DNA of 64,000 bases from Microbacterium testaceum (GTDB taxonomy: Bacteria > Actinomycetota > Actinomycetes > Actinomycetales > Microbacteriaceae): assembly GCF_020781835.1 (NCBI RefSeq), contig NZ_JAJGNJ010000005.1, positions 235,750 through 299,749 on the forward strand, read 5' to 3'. Shown piece by piece: positions 38,342 through 48,948 of the stretch. The stretch's first letter is position 1. The number at the start of each line of letters is the position of its first letter. Under the pieces are notes generated by a model. That model saw nothing but the letters and a program-made list of their open reading frames with translations. It did no database searches and had not been told where the DNA came from. The position numbers and the translations under genes were made by a program.

Positions 38342-39742
38342 ATGGCGATGCACACCAGTCATCCGGTCTCGGCGCCGCCGACCGCTCCGCCGCGGGAGAC
38401 CACCGGGCACCTCCTGCTGCGTGCCTGGTGCGTCTTCGTCCTGGTGCTCGCTCTCGGCGGCGTGGGCCTGGTCAACGCGCTCGGCGCCACCGTCGCCGGG
38501 ATCGTCGTGATCGCCTCGGCGGTGGTCTCGGCCGTGGTGTGGGCGAGCGTCCGCCCCCCGGTCGCCGTGCGGCGTCTGCCGTTCCTGGCGTTCGGCTACG
38601 TCGCGTGGGCGGGCCTGTCGGTGCTGTGGAGCGCCTGGCCGGCGGCATCCGTCGTCACGTGGTTGCTGCTCGCCGTCACCACCTTCCAGGGGTTGTTCAT
38701 CGGCGCGGTACTGACGTGGCGGGACGTGGTGGGCGCGGTGGCCTCGGCCGCGAAGTGGATCGTCGGACTGTCGCTCGTGTTCGAGTTGGCGGTCTCGCTG
38801 TTCGTCCGGGGGCCGCTCCTTCCCGGATTCGTGCTCCCCGAGGGCCGCATGGATCCGATCGTCTACTGGTCGCGCGACAACCTCTTCGACGGCGGACGCA
38901 TCCAGGGCATCTTCGGCAACGCCAACCTGCTCGGCGCGGCGATGCTCCTGGCGATCATCGTCTTCGCCGTTCGCTACGCCGCGGGCGCACCGCGCCGCTC
39001 CCTGTTGTGGGGCTGGATCGCGGTCTCGGCGTTCCTCCTCGTACGCGCGGGCTCGGCCACGACCGTGGTCGCCGCGGCCTTCGTCGTCCTCGTCCTGGTG
39101 ACGGTCCTCGTCATGCGCACCGCCCGACGGCCCGGCGAGCGCACCCGGTGGTACGTGCTGTACGCCCTCCTGGGGCTCGGCGGCGGTGCGGCGCTGTGGT
39201 GGGGGCGCGACGGGGTGTTCGGCGTGCTCGGGCGGGGTTCCGACCTGACCGGGCGCGAGGGGATCTGGGCTGACGTGCTCGCCCGCGCCGACCAGCATCC
39301 GCTCATCGGCTGGGGCTTCTCGACACCGTGGATGGCCTCGGAGCCCCTCATCGACGGGTGGATCGTCGATCACGGGCAGACGGTGGTCCAGGCGCACAGC
39401 ATGTGGCTGGACGCGTATTTCCAGCTCGGCGGCGTCGGGGTGGTGCTGCTGGCGCTGGTCTTCCTCGCCTACGTCTGGCGCTCGTGGTTCTTCGCGGTGG
39501 ACCGTCCACGGTGGGACCTGCGCGCGGACCGCCCGTACTCCCCCCTCACGCTCGTGCCGACCCTCGTCGGCGGCCTGCTCGTCGTGCAGGGGCTTACAGA
39601 GTCCGCTCCGCTCCTGCTCTGGGGGTGGATGCTCGTGGTGCTGTTCGGGTCGAAGATCAAGCAGTCGCCGCTCGTGGGTGTCGGGCCCGCCGAGCAGAGC
39701 ATCGCGATCGAACGCGGCGAGTTCCAGAGATCGGGGTCGTGA
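38342..39742 (+). CDS. O-antigen ligase/polymerase-family membrane protein (first copy)
   Basis: A 466-residue protein with about 11-12 membrane helices and the Wzy/WaaL-type core: FGNANLLGAAMLLAIIVFA, then the large outside loop with GREGIWADVLARADQHPLIG and QAHSMWLDAYFQLGGVG. Such proteins polymerise lipid-linked repeat units or ligate glycans to an acceptor. ATG 38342 is preceded by GAGGA; TAGCCT (38327-38332) may be its -10. It overlaps a second family member by GTGA. Confidence 0.88.
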   Translation: MAMHTSHPVSAPPTAPPRETTGHLLLRAWCVFVLVLALGGVGLVNALGATVAGIVVIASAVVSAVVWASVRPPVAVRRLPFLAFGYVAWAGLSVLWSAWPAASVVTWLLLAVTTFQGLFIGAVLTWRDVVGAVASAAKWIVGLSLVFELAVSLFVRGPLLPGFVLPEGRMDPIVYWSRDNLFDGGRIQGIFGNANLLGAAMLLAIIVFAVRYAAGAPRRSLLWGWIAVSAFLLVRAGSATTVVAAAFVVLVLVTVLVMRTARRPGERTRWYVLYALLGLGGGAALWWGRDGVFGVLGRGSDLTGREGIWADVLARADQHPLIGWGFSTPWMASEPLIDGWIVDHGQTVVQAHSMWLDAYFQLGGVGVVLLALVFLAYVWRSWFFAVDRPRWDLRADRPYSPLTLVPTLVGGLLVVQGLTESAPLLLWGWMLVVLFGSKIKQSPLVGVGPAEQSIAIERGEFQRSGS

Positions 39743-41034
39743 GCGGCCGACGCCCCGGCATGCGACCGGATGCCCGCCTCCTCCTGGCCTCGGCGGAGGT
39801 GGCCCGGGCGTTCACGATCGCATCGTTCGCGGCGGTGTTCGGGGCCTCCGCCATCCGCGGGCTCGCCGGCGGGGTGACGTACGCCACGGTGCTCGTCGGG
39901 CTCTGCCTCCTGGGCGGCGCGATCCTCATCGCGCGCCGCCGCGAGATCGAGTTGCTCCACCTCGCCCCCACGACATTGCTGGTGTTCGTGATCTGGGCCG
40001 GCGCGAGCGTCCTGTGGAGCACGGATGCGGCGCGCAGCGCCGCGGGATGGGCGGCGCTGGTGGGAGTGTCGTTCCTCGGGATCGTCATCGGGCACGTGCG
40101 GGACGCCCACCAGAGCGTGCGCGCACTCGGCGACGTGCTGCGCTGGGCGCTCGGCGCCTCGCTCGCGCTCGAGGTGCTCAGCGGCATCCTGTGGGACACT
40201 CCGATCCCGTTCCTCGGCATCCGCGGCGACATCGCCGAGCTCGGACCGGTGCAAGGGCTGTTCGGCAGCCGTAACGACCTCGGGGTCGTCACCGTCATCG
40301 CGCTGCTGACGTTCCTCGTGGAGTGGCGCACGCGCTCGGTCCGCCCGGCCACGGCGGTGGCCTCCGTGACCCTCGCGGCGGTGCTCGCGCTGCTCAGTGG
40401 GTCGCCCACGGTCATCGTGGTGGCCGTCATGACCGGTCTCGCCGCGGTCGCGCTCGCGCTGGTGCGAGCCCTCCCCCCGCGCCGACGCCGTGTCGTGCAG
40501 TTGTGCCTCGGCGTCGGCGTCGCCCTGCTCCTCGCCTTCGCCTGGGCCCGGCGGTCCGCCATCGCCACGGCGCTGGACGGTCGCGCCGATCTGTCGCTGC
40601 GCACCGACCTGTGGGGCGAGATCCTCCGGTTCTCCGACTACCGCCCGGTCGTCGGCTTCGGATGGTTCGGGCCCTGGGCCCCCGGCGAGGCGCCGTTCAG
40701 CGCGTTGAACTTCATCCTCGACCAACAGCACGCCTCGGCCCTGAACGCCTATCTCGACGTGCTTCTCCAGCTGGGATGGGCCGGGCTGATCGTCTTCCTC
40801 GTGCTGTGCGCCCTCGCTCTGGCCCGCGCCTGGCTGGTGGCGGGAGAACGGCGCGCCGTCGTGCACACGTGGGCCCCGCTGACGCTCGTCGCGCTGCTGA
40901 CGGTGTCGCTGTTCGAGAGCTCGGTGCTCTCCGGAGCGGGGCTGCTGCTGCTCGTCCTCTGCGCGGTGCGGGCCGGGCAGTCGCGCTCGTGGCGCGAGCG
41001 GTTGGAGCGGCGCGACGACGCGGTCACGGAGTGA
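39739..41034 (+). CDS. O-antigen ligase/polymerase-family membrane protein (second copy)
   Basis: A 431-residue paralogue of the preceding protein with the same topology and motifs: FGSRNDLGVVTVIALLTFL, RTDLWGEILRFSDYRPVVGF and SALNAYLDVLLQLGWAGL. The two are coupled by the GTGA overlap at 39739. Tandem, diverged copies suggest two separate polymerising or ligating steps, or a heteromeric pair. They look to be only distantly related outside the core motifs. Confidence 0.88.
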   Translation: MSGRRPGMRPDARLLLASAEVARAFTIASFAAVFGASAIRGLAGGVTYATVLVGLCLLGGAILIARRREIELLHLAPTTLLVFVIWAGASVLWSTDAARSAAGWAALVGVSFLGIVIGHVRDAHQSVRALGDVLRWALGASLALEVLSGILWDTPIPFLGIRGDIAELGPVQGLFGSRNDLGVVTVIALLTFLVEWRTRSVRPATAVASVTLAAVLALLSGSPTVIVVAVMTGLAAVALALVRALPPRRRRVVQLCLGVGVALLLAFAWARRSAIATALDGRADLSLRTDLWGEILRFSDYRPVVGFGWFGPWAPGEAPFSALNFILDQQHASALNAYLDVLLQLGWAGLIVFLVLCALALARAWLVAGERRAVVHTWAPLTLVALLTVSLFESSVLSGAGLLLLVLCAVRAGQSRSWRERLERRDDAVTE

Positions 41035-41050
41035 GCGCAGGCAGGGCGGC

Positions 41051-41056
41051 TAGGAT
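41051..41056 (+). promoter_or_regulatory. -10-like TAGGAT before the 41067 glycosyltransferase
   Basis: TAGGAT lies 10 nt before ATG 41067 with no Shine-Dalgarno; probably a near-leaderless promoter. Confidence 0.4.
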
Positions 41057-41066
41057 CGTGCCTGCT

Positions 41067-42068
41067 ATGTCCGCGCACGCCGAAGCCACCCGCCCCTCTT
41101 CGCAGCCCGCCTTCGACCCGGCGTCCGCGACCATCGTGGTCGTCACCTACAACCGCACATCCCTGCTCACGCGGCTGCTCGAGAGCATCGAGCGGATGTC
41201 TCCCGCCCCGGGGCACCTCGTCATCATCGACAACGCGTCGACGGATGACACCACCGAGGTGGTCGAGTCGTTCCGCGACCGCCTTCCCACCGAGCTCGTC
41301 TACCGCCGTCTGGAGACCAACACCGGCGGTTCCGGCGGCTTCAGCGAGGGCATGCGCGTCGCCTACGACATGGGCTCGGAGTGGATCTGGCTCATGGACG
41401 ACGACGTCGAGGTGGTCTCCGACGGCCTCGACCGCATGGGCCGATGGACGCCGCGTTTCCGCAGTATCCAGGGGCGGCGATACGACTACGACGGCAGCGA
41501 GTTCTACTGGCAGTACCGAGTCGCCGAGTCGATGGCGATCCCGATTCCCTTCGCCCCGGCAGGGTTCGACTCCTCGGGCTTCAAGCCGATGAACTCGGGA
41601 TGCTTCGAGGGCATGTTCATCCACCGTGACGTCGTCGCGAGGATCGGGCTTCCCGACCCGCGCTTCTTCATCTACTGGGACGACCAGCTCTACGGCTGGC
41701 TCGCATCCCGCGTGACGGACTCGGTCATCGTGAACGAGTTCGTCCTGCGGCGCACCCGCGAGATCAAGCAATGGGACATGGGCATCCGCCACATGAACGC
41801 CTCCAGCGACGCGTACCGCTACTACATCATGCGCAACCGCGCGTACTTGGCGAAGTACTACCGCCAGCTCGGCGTGTACCGGCCGGTGCCCTTCACGGCC
41901 GGAACGGCGCTGACGTTCGTGAAGGAGCTCATCCGCCTCGTCGTGGTGGAGCGGAAGCTGCGCGGTACCAGCCACCTCTTCCGGGGTCTGCGCGACGGCC
42001 GGCAGATCTCCCGCGACGCGTCGTGGCAGCCGATGCCGCCGCTGGAACCCGCTCAGCCGGTCGCGTAG
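41067..42068 (+). CDS. GT2 glycosyltransferase, GlfT1-like (galactofuranosyltransferase candidate)
   Basis: A 333-residue GT2 enzyme. VVVTYNR (24-30) starts the fold, GGSGGF is at 87-92 and the metal-binding DDD at 111-113 (WLMDDDVE). The NTGGSGGF plus MDDD signature is shared with galactofuranosyltransferases such as GlfT1 and GlfT2. No membrane segment is evident; it would act at the inner membrane face. It ends by overlapping the convergent wzt gene by 16 bp. In mycobacteria GlfT1 is also encoded beside this ABC exporter, supporting the assignment; the acceptor is unproven. Confidence 0.85.
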   Translation: MSAHAEATRPSSQPAFDPASATIVVVTYNRTSLLTRLLESIERMSPAPGHLVIIDNASTDDTTEVVESFRDRLPTELVYRRLETNTGGSGGFSEGMRVAYDMGSEWIWLMDDDVEVVSDGLDRMGRWTPRFRSIQGRRYDYDGSEFYWQYRVAESMAIPIPFAPAGFDSSGFKPMNSGCFEGMFIHRDVVARIGLPDPRFFIYWDDQLYGWLASRVTDSVIVNEFVLRRTREIKQWDMGIRHMNASSDAYRYYIMRNRAYLAKYYRQLGVYRPVPFTAGTALTFVKELIRLVVVERKLRGTSHLFRGLRDGRQISRDASWQPMPPLEPAQPVA

Positions 42069-42793
42069 TCGGCGTTGTAGCGGTCGAGCACCTCTGCGAT
42101 CGGGGCGTCGAGCTTCAGCACCCCGCCGTCGAGATAGAGCCCGCGGTCGCAGAACCGGCGGAGGTCCTTCTCGTTGTGGCTGACGAAGAAGAGCGTGCGC
42201 CCGTCGGCCAGCAGTTCGTCGATCCGGCGATAGCACTTCTCGCGGAAAGCCCGATCGCCGACGGCGAGCACCTCGTCGACCAGCAGGATCGGCTCGTCCA
42301 GCTGCGAGACGACCGAGAACGCCAGGCGCACCTTCATCCCATTGGAGAGGTGCTTGTAGGGGGTGTCGACGAAGTCGCCGATCTCGGCGAAGGCGATCAT
42401 CTCGTCGAAGCGTCTCGAGACCTCGGCACGTGGCATCCCGTGCAGTCCCGCCGTGAGGCGGACGTTCTCGCGTACCGTGAGGTCGCCGACGAAGCCGCCG
42501 GTGATCTCGATGAGCGGAGCGACCCCGCCGCGCACCTCGACACCGCCCTCGTCGGGCAGCAGGACCCCCGCGACGAGCTTGAGGAGCGTCGACTTGCCCT
42601 GCCCGTTGCGCCCGACGACACCGATCGCCTCACCCGGTCGCACCGAGAACGACACGCCTCGCAGCGCCCAGAACTCGTCGGGGCGGGTGCGACGGGCCGC
42701 TCCCCCGAACAGGTCCTTGAACGAGCGACCGCCGCGACGGTTGCGACGGAACCGGACGCCGAGGTCGGTCACCTCGATCGCGGGACGATCCAT
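42053..42793 (-). CDS. wzt: Polysaccharide ABC exporter ATPase (Wzt/Rv3781-like)
   Basis: A 246-residue ABC ATPase. Walker A is GRNGQGKS (61-68), the signature LSNGM (149-153), Walker B LLVDEV (170-175) and the switch histidine in FVSHNEKD. The N-terminal GGRSFKDLFGGAARR region before Walker A is typical of glycan exporters. No C-terminal carbohydrate-binding domain is present. ATG 42793 overlaps the permease stop (TGATG). The arrangement with a GlfT1-like gene matches the mycobacterial galactan exporter. Confidence 0.93.
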   Translation of the reverse strand: MDRPAIEVTDLGVRFRRNRRGGRSFKDLFGGAARRTRPDEFWALRGVSFSVRPGEAIGVVGRNGQGKSTLLKLVAGVLLPDEGGVEVRGGVAPLIEITGGFVGDLTVRENVRLTAGLHGMPRAEVSRRFDEMIAFAEIGDFVDTPYKHLSNGMKVRLAFSVVSQLDEPILLVDEVLAVGDRAFREKCYRRIDELLADGRTLFFVSHNEKDLRRFCDRGLYLDGGVLKLDAPIAEVLDRYNADYATG

Positions 42794-43584
42794 CAGAGCT
42801 CCTTCAAGACGGGACGCTCCAGCCGCGGGAAAACCCACATGCCGACGACCAGGATGCCGACGCTCACGGCCGCGCCGACGCTCACGGTCAGCGCATCCCA
42901 CTGATCGGGGAAGAAGCCGACGCGATACAGCGTGAAGATACCGGCGAGAGGGTTGAACGCGGCGAGATCGGCGAAGATCCCGGGAAGGTTGCCCACACCG
43001 TAGATGATCGGCGACGCGTAGAACAGCGCTCGCAGGATCAGACGCGTCGTGCGCTCCAGGTCACCGAACATCACACACAGCGGCGCGACGATGAGACCGA
43101 GGCCCACCAGAAGCGCGCTCTGGAGCAGCATCGCCACGGGGAACAGCAGTATGCCCCACGACACCTGCGCGCCCCCGAAGACGGCGAACAGGACGAGCAC
43201 GGGGATCGAGAAGAGGAACTCGATTCCCTTGCTCAGCACGATGCGGGTCACCCAGATGCTGCGCGGGATCGACGTCGACCGGACCAGCCGCGCGTCCTTC
43301 TTGAACGCCTTGGTGAAGTCGGTGACGGCGGAGTTGAACCACACCCAGGGCAGGAGCGCCGTGATGAGGAACACGATGTACGGCTCCTCCCCCACGGTGC
43401 GGTGGAACACCTGGGTGAAGACGAACCAGTAGATGCCGCTCATCACGAGCGGGTCGAGAACCGACCACAGGTATCCCAGCGCGCTCGTGGCGTACCGAAC
43501 GCGCAGGTCGCGCGCCGACAGCAGCCACAGCGAGTGGAGGGAGCGCCGCGCCGATCCGGGGGCGCCGACGGTGGCGGGGGTCAT
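42793..43584 (-). CDS. wzm: Polysaccharide ABC exporter permease (Wzm/Rv3783-like)
   Basis: A 263-residue ABC-2 permease with about six membrane helices. The family opening LWLLSARDLRVRYATSALGYLWSVL-type segment is visible near 18-42, along with LPWVWFNSAVTDFTKAF and the amphipathic cytosolic region. Together with the next gene it would export a lipid-linked glycan. ATG 43584 is 24 bp after the acyltransferase stop on the same strand, so acyltransferase, permease and ATPase probably share a transcript begun at glf. Confidence 0.93.
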   Translation of the reverse strand: MTPATVGAPGSARRSLHSLWLLSARDLRVRYATSALGYLWSVLDPLVMSGIYWFVFTQVFHRTVGEEPYIVFLITALLPWVWFNSAVTDFTKAFKKDARLVRSTSIPRSIWVTRIVLSKGIEFLFSIPVLVLFAVFGGAQVSWGILLFPVAMLLQSALLVGLGLIVAPLCVMFGDLERTTRLILRALFYASPIIYGVGNLPGIFADLAAFNPLAGIFTLYRVGFFPDQWDALTVSVGAAVSVGILVVGMWVFPRLERPVLKEL

Positions 43585-43607
43585 CGAAGAATCCTATGCG
43601 GCCGGTC

Positions 43608-45659
43608 TCACCCGAGGCTGAGGGGAAGCTGCTCAGCAAGGAACGGCGCGAGCGAAGCCGAATAGTGGGTCGTCAAGTGGTTGTCGTCGCGATAGACGGC
43701 GGTATTGCCGATCGCCCCCGAACAGATGTCCTGGGGGCAGATCAGGTCCGTCAGATCGACGAGGTGCAGGCCATCCCGTTCGAGAGCTTCCGCCGGGTTC
43801 ACCGACGCGAGAGAAGCGGAACGCGCCACGGCGCACGCGTCCGGATCGCCCTCCTGCACGCACTCGAACATGTCGAAGGTGAAACGCGGATTGTCGCGCA
43901 GACCGATCACGTCGATCCCCGCCGAGAGGATGCGATCGATGGTGCGGTCCATCCCCGGACGGACGACTTCTTCCCCGTCACCGGCATCTGCCCGGGTCAC
44001 GACGGTCATGACGGCGGCTGGAGCGAGTCGTGCGACGTAGTCCAGCACGGAGTCGCGCCATTCCCCGCATCCGACGGGATCGTCCTCAGGTTCATCCGCA
44101 CCGAGGGCACAGCCCCCCTTGATGAGGGTGACCACACCCCAACCGTTATCCGCGGCGACCTCGAGCACGGCTGCGGTGAATTGCTGCGCGTGCGAGTCGC
44201 CCCCCACCACGATCACGGTGTCCGAGGAGAGCGTTTCAGGGGTGAAGAAGCATGTCCCGTAAAGCGGCTCGTCGGGCTCCACGCCCAGACGAGCGTCACA
44301 GACCTCGTCCAGTTGAACCCAATCGGCGTGCACCTGGGTGGGCAACGGAAGCATGGGCGCCTCGGACGATTCCACCGCGAGAAGGGGATTGCGCAGGACC
44401 GCCGCGCCCGGATTGTCACGGACATCAGCTGTAGCCGAACGCCGCTCGTGAACGGCGACCGTGATCTGCCAGGCGCCGACCATCGACGTCACCGCGAGGA
44501 CGGATACCACGATGACGGCGACCGCAGGCGCAAGAGAGGACGAGTCTCGCTTCCACGCACGTACGGGGCGGTCGATGAACGCGGTGAGCATCCGGGCCAA
44601 TGCGAGCGACACCACGATGACGGCGAGTCCGTCCACCGCCCCGATCCGGGCGTCCTTCTTCAGCACCATCCACGTGACAAGAACCGGCCAATGCACGAGG
44701 TAGAGGGCGTAGGCGTCAGCTCCGAGCCTGCGCATCCCACGGGAGGCGAGCATTCGCGAGGGCAGCGTCGCCCGCTGGCCGGAACCACCGAGCACGACAG
44801 CCGCCGCGCACAGCACCGGCCAGAGCGCGAGGAACCCCGGGAATCCACCCCGAACGTCCAGGACCATGCCGGTCGCGACGAGGCCGACGAGGCCCACCAG
44901 GACCAATGCGGTGCGTAGCGCGTAGCTCAGCTGTAGCCGAGCGAGGAGGACGACCAGAAGCGAACCGGCCGCAAACTCCCAGAGACGCGCGAAGGTGTCG
45001 AAATAGGCTGAGTCCTGGGCGGTTGCGGTCCGCACGATCGAGTAGACCAAGGACACCGCGAAAACCACGCCGAAGACCGAGGCCACGACGCGAGCCGGGG
45101 CGAGCGACCAGCGCCTGACGACGTACTCGCAAGCCGCGAGAATCAGGATCCACAGCACGAACGCCTGGCCCTGAACGGACAGCGACCAGAAGTGCTGCAG
45201 CGGGCTGGGAATGTCTGACCGGGAGTAATAGTCGACGGCGTCGCCCGCAAGCGCCCAGTTCTGGACGTAGAACACTGACGCCCACGTCTGCTCCCAGATC
45301 GCCGGCCACCGCGACGCGGGATACACCCCGTACACGACCGCCAGCACCGCGATGAGGGTCACCGCCATCGCGGGCACGAGCCGGCGGAAGACGCCCACGA
45401 TCCGTGCCAGTGGGGACACACGCGGACCGTCCTCTATCCGCCTGAGCGCTGTCCACGTCAAGAAGAACGCCGACAGCATCAGGAAGACGTCCACACCGCC
45501 GGACACCCGGCCGAACCACACGTGATAGACGACGACGAGGAGGACCGCCAGCGCACGCAGACCATCGATGTCGCCGCGGTACGCATATCGCGGCGACTCG
45601 GTGCGGGAACCGGACCGGCCGGGCGTGCTCCGAGTGCGGACCGGCGTTCCGCTCGTCAT
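43608..45659 (-). CDS. OafA-type acyltransferase with C-terminal SGNH domain
   Basis: A 683-residue protein. Residues about 28-390 are an acyltransferase-3 domain with DIDGLRALAVLLVVVYHVW (catalytic His) and about ten membrane helices. From about 430 an extracellular SGNH hydrolase-like domain follows, with GGDSHAQQF and DDNHLTTHYS supplying the Ser and Asp/His. This fused design O-acylates exported glycans. ATG 45659 overlaps the glfT2 stop (ATGA), so acylation is coupled to galactan synthesis. Closely similar domain layouts occur in OatA-type peptidoglycan acetylases; the glycan setting favours polysaccharide as target. Confidence 0.9.
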   Translation of the reverse strand: MTSGTPVRTRSTPGRSGSRTESPRYAYRGDIDGLRALAVLLVVVYHVWFGRVSGGVDVFLMLSAFFLTWTALRRIEDGPRVSPLARIVGVFRRLVPAMAVTLIAVLAVVYGVYPASRWPAIWEQTWASVFYVQNWALAGDAVDYYSRSDIPSPLQHFWSLSVQGQAFVLWILILAACEYVVRRWSLAPARVVASVFGVVFAVSLVYSIVRTATAQDSAYFDTFARLWEFAAGSLLVVLLARLQLSYALRTALVLVGLVGLVATGMVLDVRGGFPGFLALWPVLCAAAVVLGGSGQRATLPSRMLASRGMRRLGADAYALYLVHWPVLVTWMVLKKDARIGAVDGLAVIVVSLALARMLTAFIDRPVRAWKRDSSSLAPAVAVIVVSVLAVTSMVGAWQITVAVHERRSATADVRDNPGAAVLRNPLLAVESSEAPMLPLPTQVHADWVQLDEVCDARLGVEPDEPLYGTCFFTPETLSSDTVIVVGGDSHAQQFTAAVLEVAADNGWGVVTLIKGGCALGADEPEDDPVGCGEWRDSVLDYVARLAPAAVMTVVTRADAGDGEEVVRPGMDRTIDRILSAGIDVIGLRDNPRFTFDMFECVQEGDPDACAVARSASLASVNPAEALERDGLHLVDLTDLICPQDICSGAIGNTAVYRDDNHLTTHYSASLAPFLAEQLPLSLG

Positions 45660-47551
45660 CGAGCCGGGTGATCGAGGATCTTCTGCCATGCCTCCGGCGA
45701 CACCAAGTCGGACAGTTCGGCTCGGTAACGATGCGACAGATCGTTCCAGCGGAGAGCGAGCCTGAGGCTCAGGATCGCGCCGCGCACGAGGGAGCGGCGC
45801 ATCTGCTTCCGATCGCGCTGATACCACGCGACCCCGATGCCGTCCGGTGCCGTCACCAGCGCCGAGTCGATGTCGGCGAAACGCCACCAGGTGATGTCCG
45901 GAGCGGGGATCACCCGTTCCGGGTACTCCTTGCTGCCCGGAGACTCACGGACGATCACCTGTCGAAACGAGACGCGCAAGGCGAGCGCGATGGCCGAGAG
46001 CGGATTCGTCGGTCGCCGTACCGCGCCGAGGAAGGCGCGCGACGAACGCCGCACGGGAGGCAGGGTGGACAGATCCTCGACGACACGCGCATCGACGAAC
46101 GCCGACCGCATCTGCTGCACTTCCCGCTGTCGCGTCCCCAGCCACCCGGGCAGCTTCGACGGTCCTGCGAATACGTCGGCGAGCGCCTGGTGACGCAGCC
46201 GAACCGTCGAGTACTGGAGCATGAAGAGCAGCTTGAGGTCGCCGAGGAACGCGTGAAGGGGAAGGTATCCACCGCGGGAGACATCCGAGTGCAGGAGGCC
46301 GGTGATCACCCGGTTGCGATGGATGAAGTACTCCTCCCAGGTGCGGGTGGGGTCCTTGTCGTGCCAGGCGAGATGCCACACGGCCACCCCGGGGAGGCTG
46401 ACCGTGGGGAACCCGTGGCGTGCCGCACGAAGGGAGTATTCGATGTCATCGAACTTGAGGAAGACGGGCAGCGAGAGCCCGATGGTGCGCAGGATCTCGG
46501 TGGGGATGAGGCACATCCACCAGCCGTTGAAGTCCGCGTTCAAGCGCCGATGGAGTTCGGGGGTCTCCCGGAGGGTGTCCTCCACGAAGTCGTGGTCGTA
46601 CTCGCTGTCACCGGATGCCGCCATCCACGACTTGCGCGCATTCCACACCTCGCCCTGGGTGTAGAGGACGGCACGCTCATCCAGATGCAGCATTCCGCCG
46701 CCGACGATCGTCGGGGTGACCGCGAAGTCGGCGAAGCGCACGGCACGCAGAATCGCCTCGGGCTCGCTGATCGCGTCATCGTCGAGGAGAAGGACGTAGT
46801 CGCTCTTCTCCGACGCCAACGACTCGAGCATGGCACGGGAGAAACCGCCGGAGCCGCCGAAGTTGGGCTGGCGGACGAGGTGCAGCACGTCACCGAGCTT
46901 CTCCGCGATCGCCGCGAAACCGGGCTGATCCTGGACGAGGTCCGTGCCCTGGTCCACCACGACTACCCGGTCGAGCGCTTCGCGGACATACGCGTTCTCG
47001 GCGACCGTACGCACCTGATTGAGGCAGTAGGACGCACGGTTGAAGGTGGTGATACCGACGGTCGCTCGGCCGCCCCGCCACTCTTCGTCCACCTCGACGG
47101 ACCACTCCGCCTCGACGAGCGTCGCATCGGCTTGCGCGCACGCGAGGTCGAACCAGTAGAACCCCCCGTCCACGAACGAGCGCACGGGAAGATCGAACTC
47201 CACCGTTTCGTTGACGAAGTGCTGGGAGGCGACAGCGGAGGAGCGGCCACGAGAGCTGGATTTGTAGACGGAGACGAGTCCTTCGCCCTCGAGCTTCAAT
47301 CGCAGATGAATGTCCCGCACCGAGGTCCATCTTTGCCAGAAGCTCGCGGGGAACGCGTTGAAGAACGTCCCCATCGAGATCCGCTTGTGCGCGAAGACGC
47401 GCACCGAGCGTCGTCCGAGGATCTCGTATGCCTCACCCGGCTGCGATCCATCCCCCGTCCCGGTGTCCACGTAAAGGGATGAGACCTCCGCGACGCCCTC
47501 GACGGGAAAGACAACGTTGTTGACTGAAACGCGACGAGTCGTATCGCTCAT
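45656..47551 (-). CDS. glfT2: Galactofuranosyltransferase GlfT2
   Basis: A 631-residue enzyme. An N-terminal beta domain (1-160) precedes a GT-A domain with FGGSGGF (231-237), the metal site DDDA (257-260), FDDIEYSLRAARHG and WHLAWHDKD, then a helical C-terminal region. Length and the DDD position almost equal mycobacterial GlfT2, which polymerises alternating beta-1,5 and beta-1,6 galactofuranose from UDP-Galf. ATG 47551 is one base after the glf stop with GAGG upstream. Its presence implies a galactofuranan in the wall. Confidence 0.95.
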   Translation of the reverse strand: MSDTTRRVSVNNVVFPVEGVAEVSSLYVDTGTGDGSQPGEAYEILGRRSVRVFAHKRISMGTFFNAFPASFWQRWTSVRDIHLRLKLEGEGLVSVYKSSSRGRSSAVASQHFVNETVEFDLPVRSFVDGGFYWFDLACAQADATLVEAEWSVEVDEEWRGGRATVGITTFNRASYCLNQVRTVAENAYVREALDRVVVVDQGTDLVQDQPGFAAIAEKLGDVLHLVRQPNFGGSGGFSRAMLESLASEKSDYVLLLDDDAISEPEAILRAVRFADFAVTPTIVGGGMLHLDERAVLYTQGEVWNARKSWMAASGDSEYDHDFVEDTLRETPELHRRLNADFNGWWMCLIPTEILRTIGLSLPVFLKFDDIEYSLRAARHGFPTVSLPGVAVWHLAWHDKDPTRTWEEYFIHRNRVITGLLHSDVSRGGYLPLHAFLGDLKLLFMLQYSTVRLRHQALADVFAGPSKLPGWLGTRQREVQQMRSAFVDARVVEDLSTLPPVRRSSRAFLGAVRRPTNPLSAIALALRVSFRQVIVRESPGSKEYPERVIPAPDITWWRFADIDSALVTAPDGIGVAWYQRDRKQMRRSLVRGAILSLRLALRWNDLSHRYRAELSDLVSPEAWQKILDHPAR

Positions 47552-47552
47552 G

Positions 47553-48722
<1,170 letters not shown>

Positions 48723-48911
48723 TCAGCCAGCGTCATGGCCCGCGCAGGTCGAGCGAAACGCGTGATCACCTTACCCAACGAACCCGAGCGTCCCGTCCCG
48801 ACCGGCGACCGAGCAAGGCGATCCGACCTCCGCCTCCGCATGCCGAGTTCGCCTGCCATCTCTCGCGGCGGGCCCGACAGCCGCCTCATCAAACGCAAAG
48901 GCGGGAGCGGC

Positions 48912-48917
48912 TAGACT
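48912..48917 (+). promoter_or_regulatory. -10-like TAGACT of the 48949 operon
   Basis: TAGACT would start transcription near 48924, leaving a 25-nt leader that contains the Shine-Dalgarno GAGGGGAG ahead of ATG 48949. Confidence 0.5.
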
Positions 48918-48948
48918 CCCTTGCTATTGCCAACGAGAGGGGAGAAGC

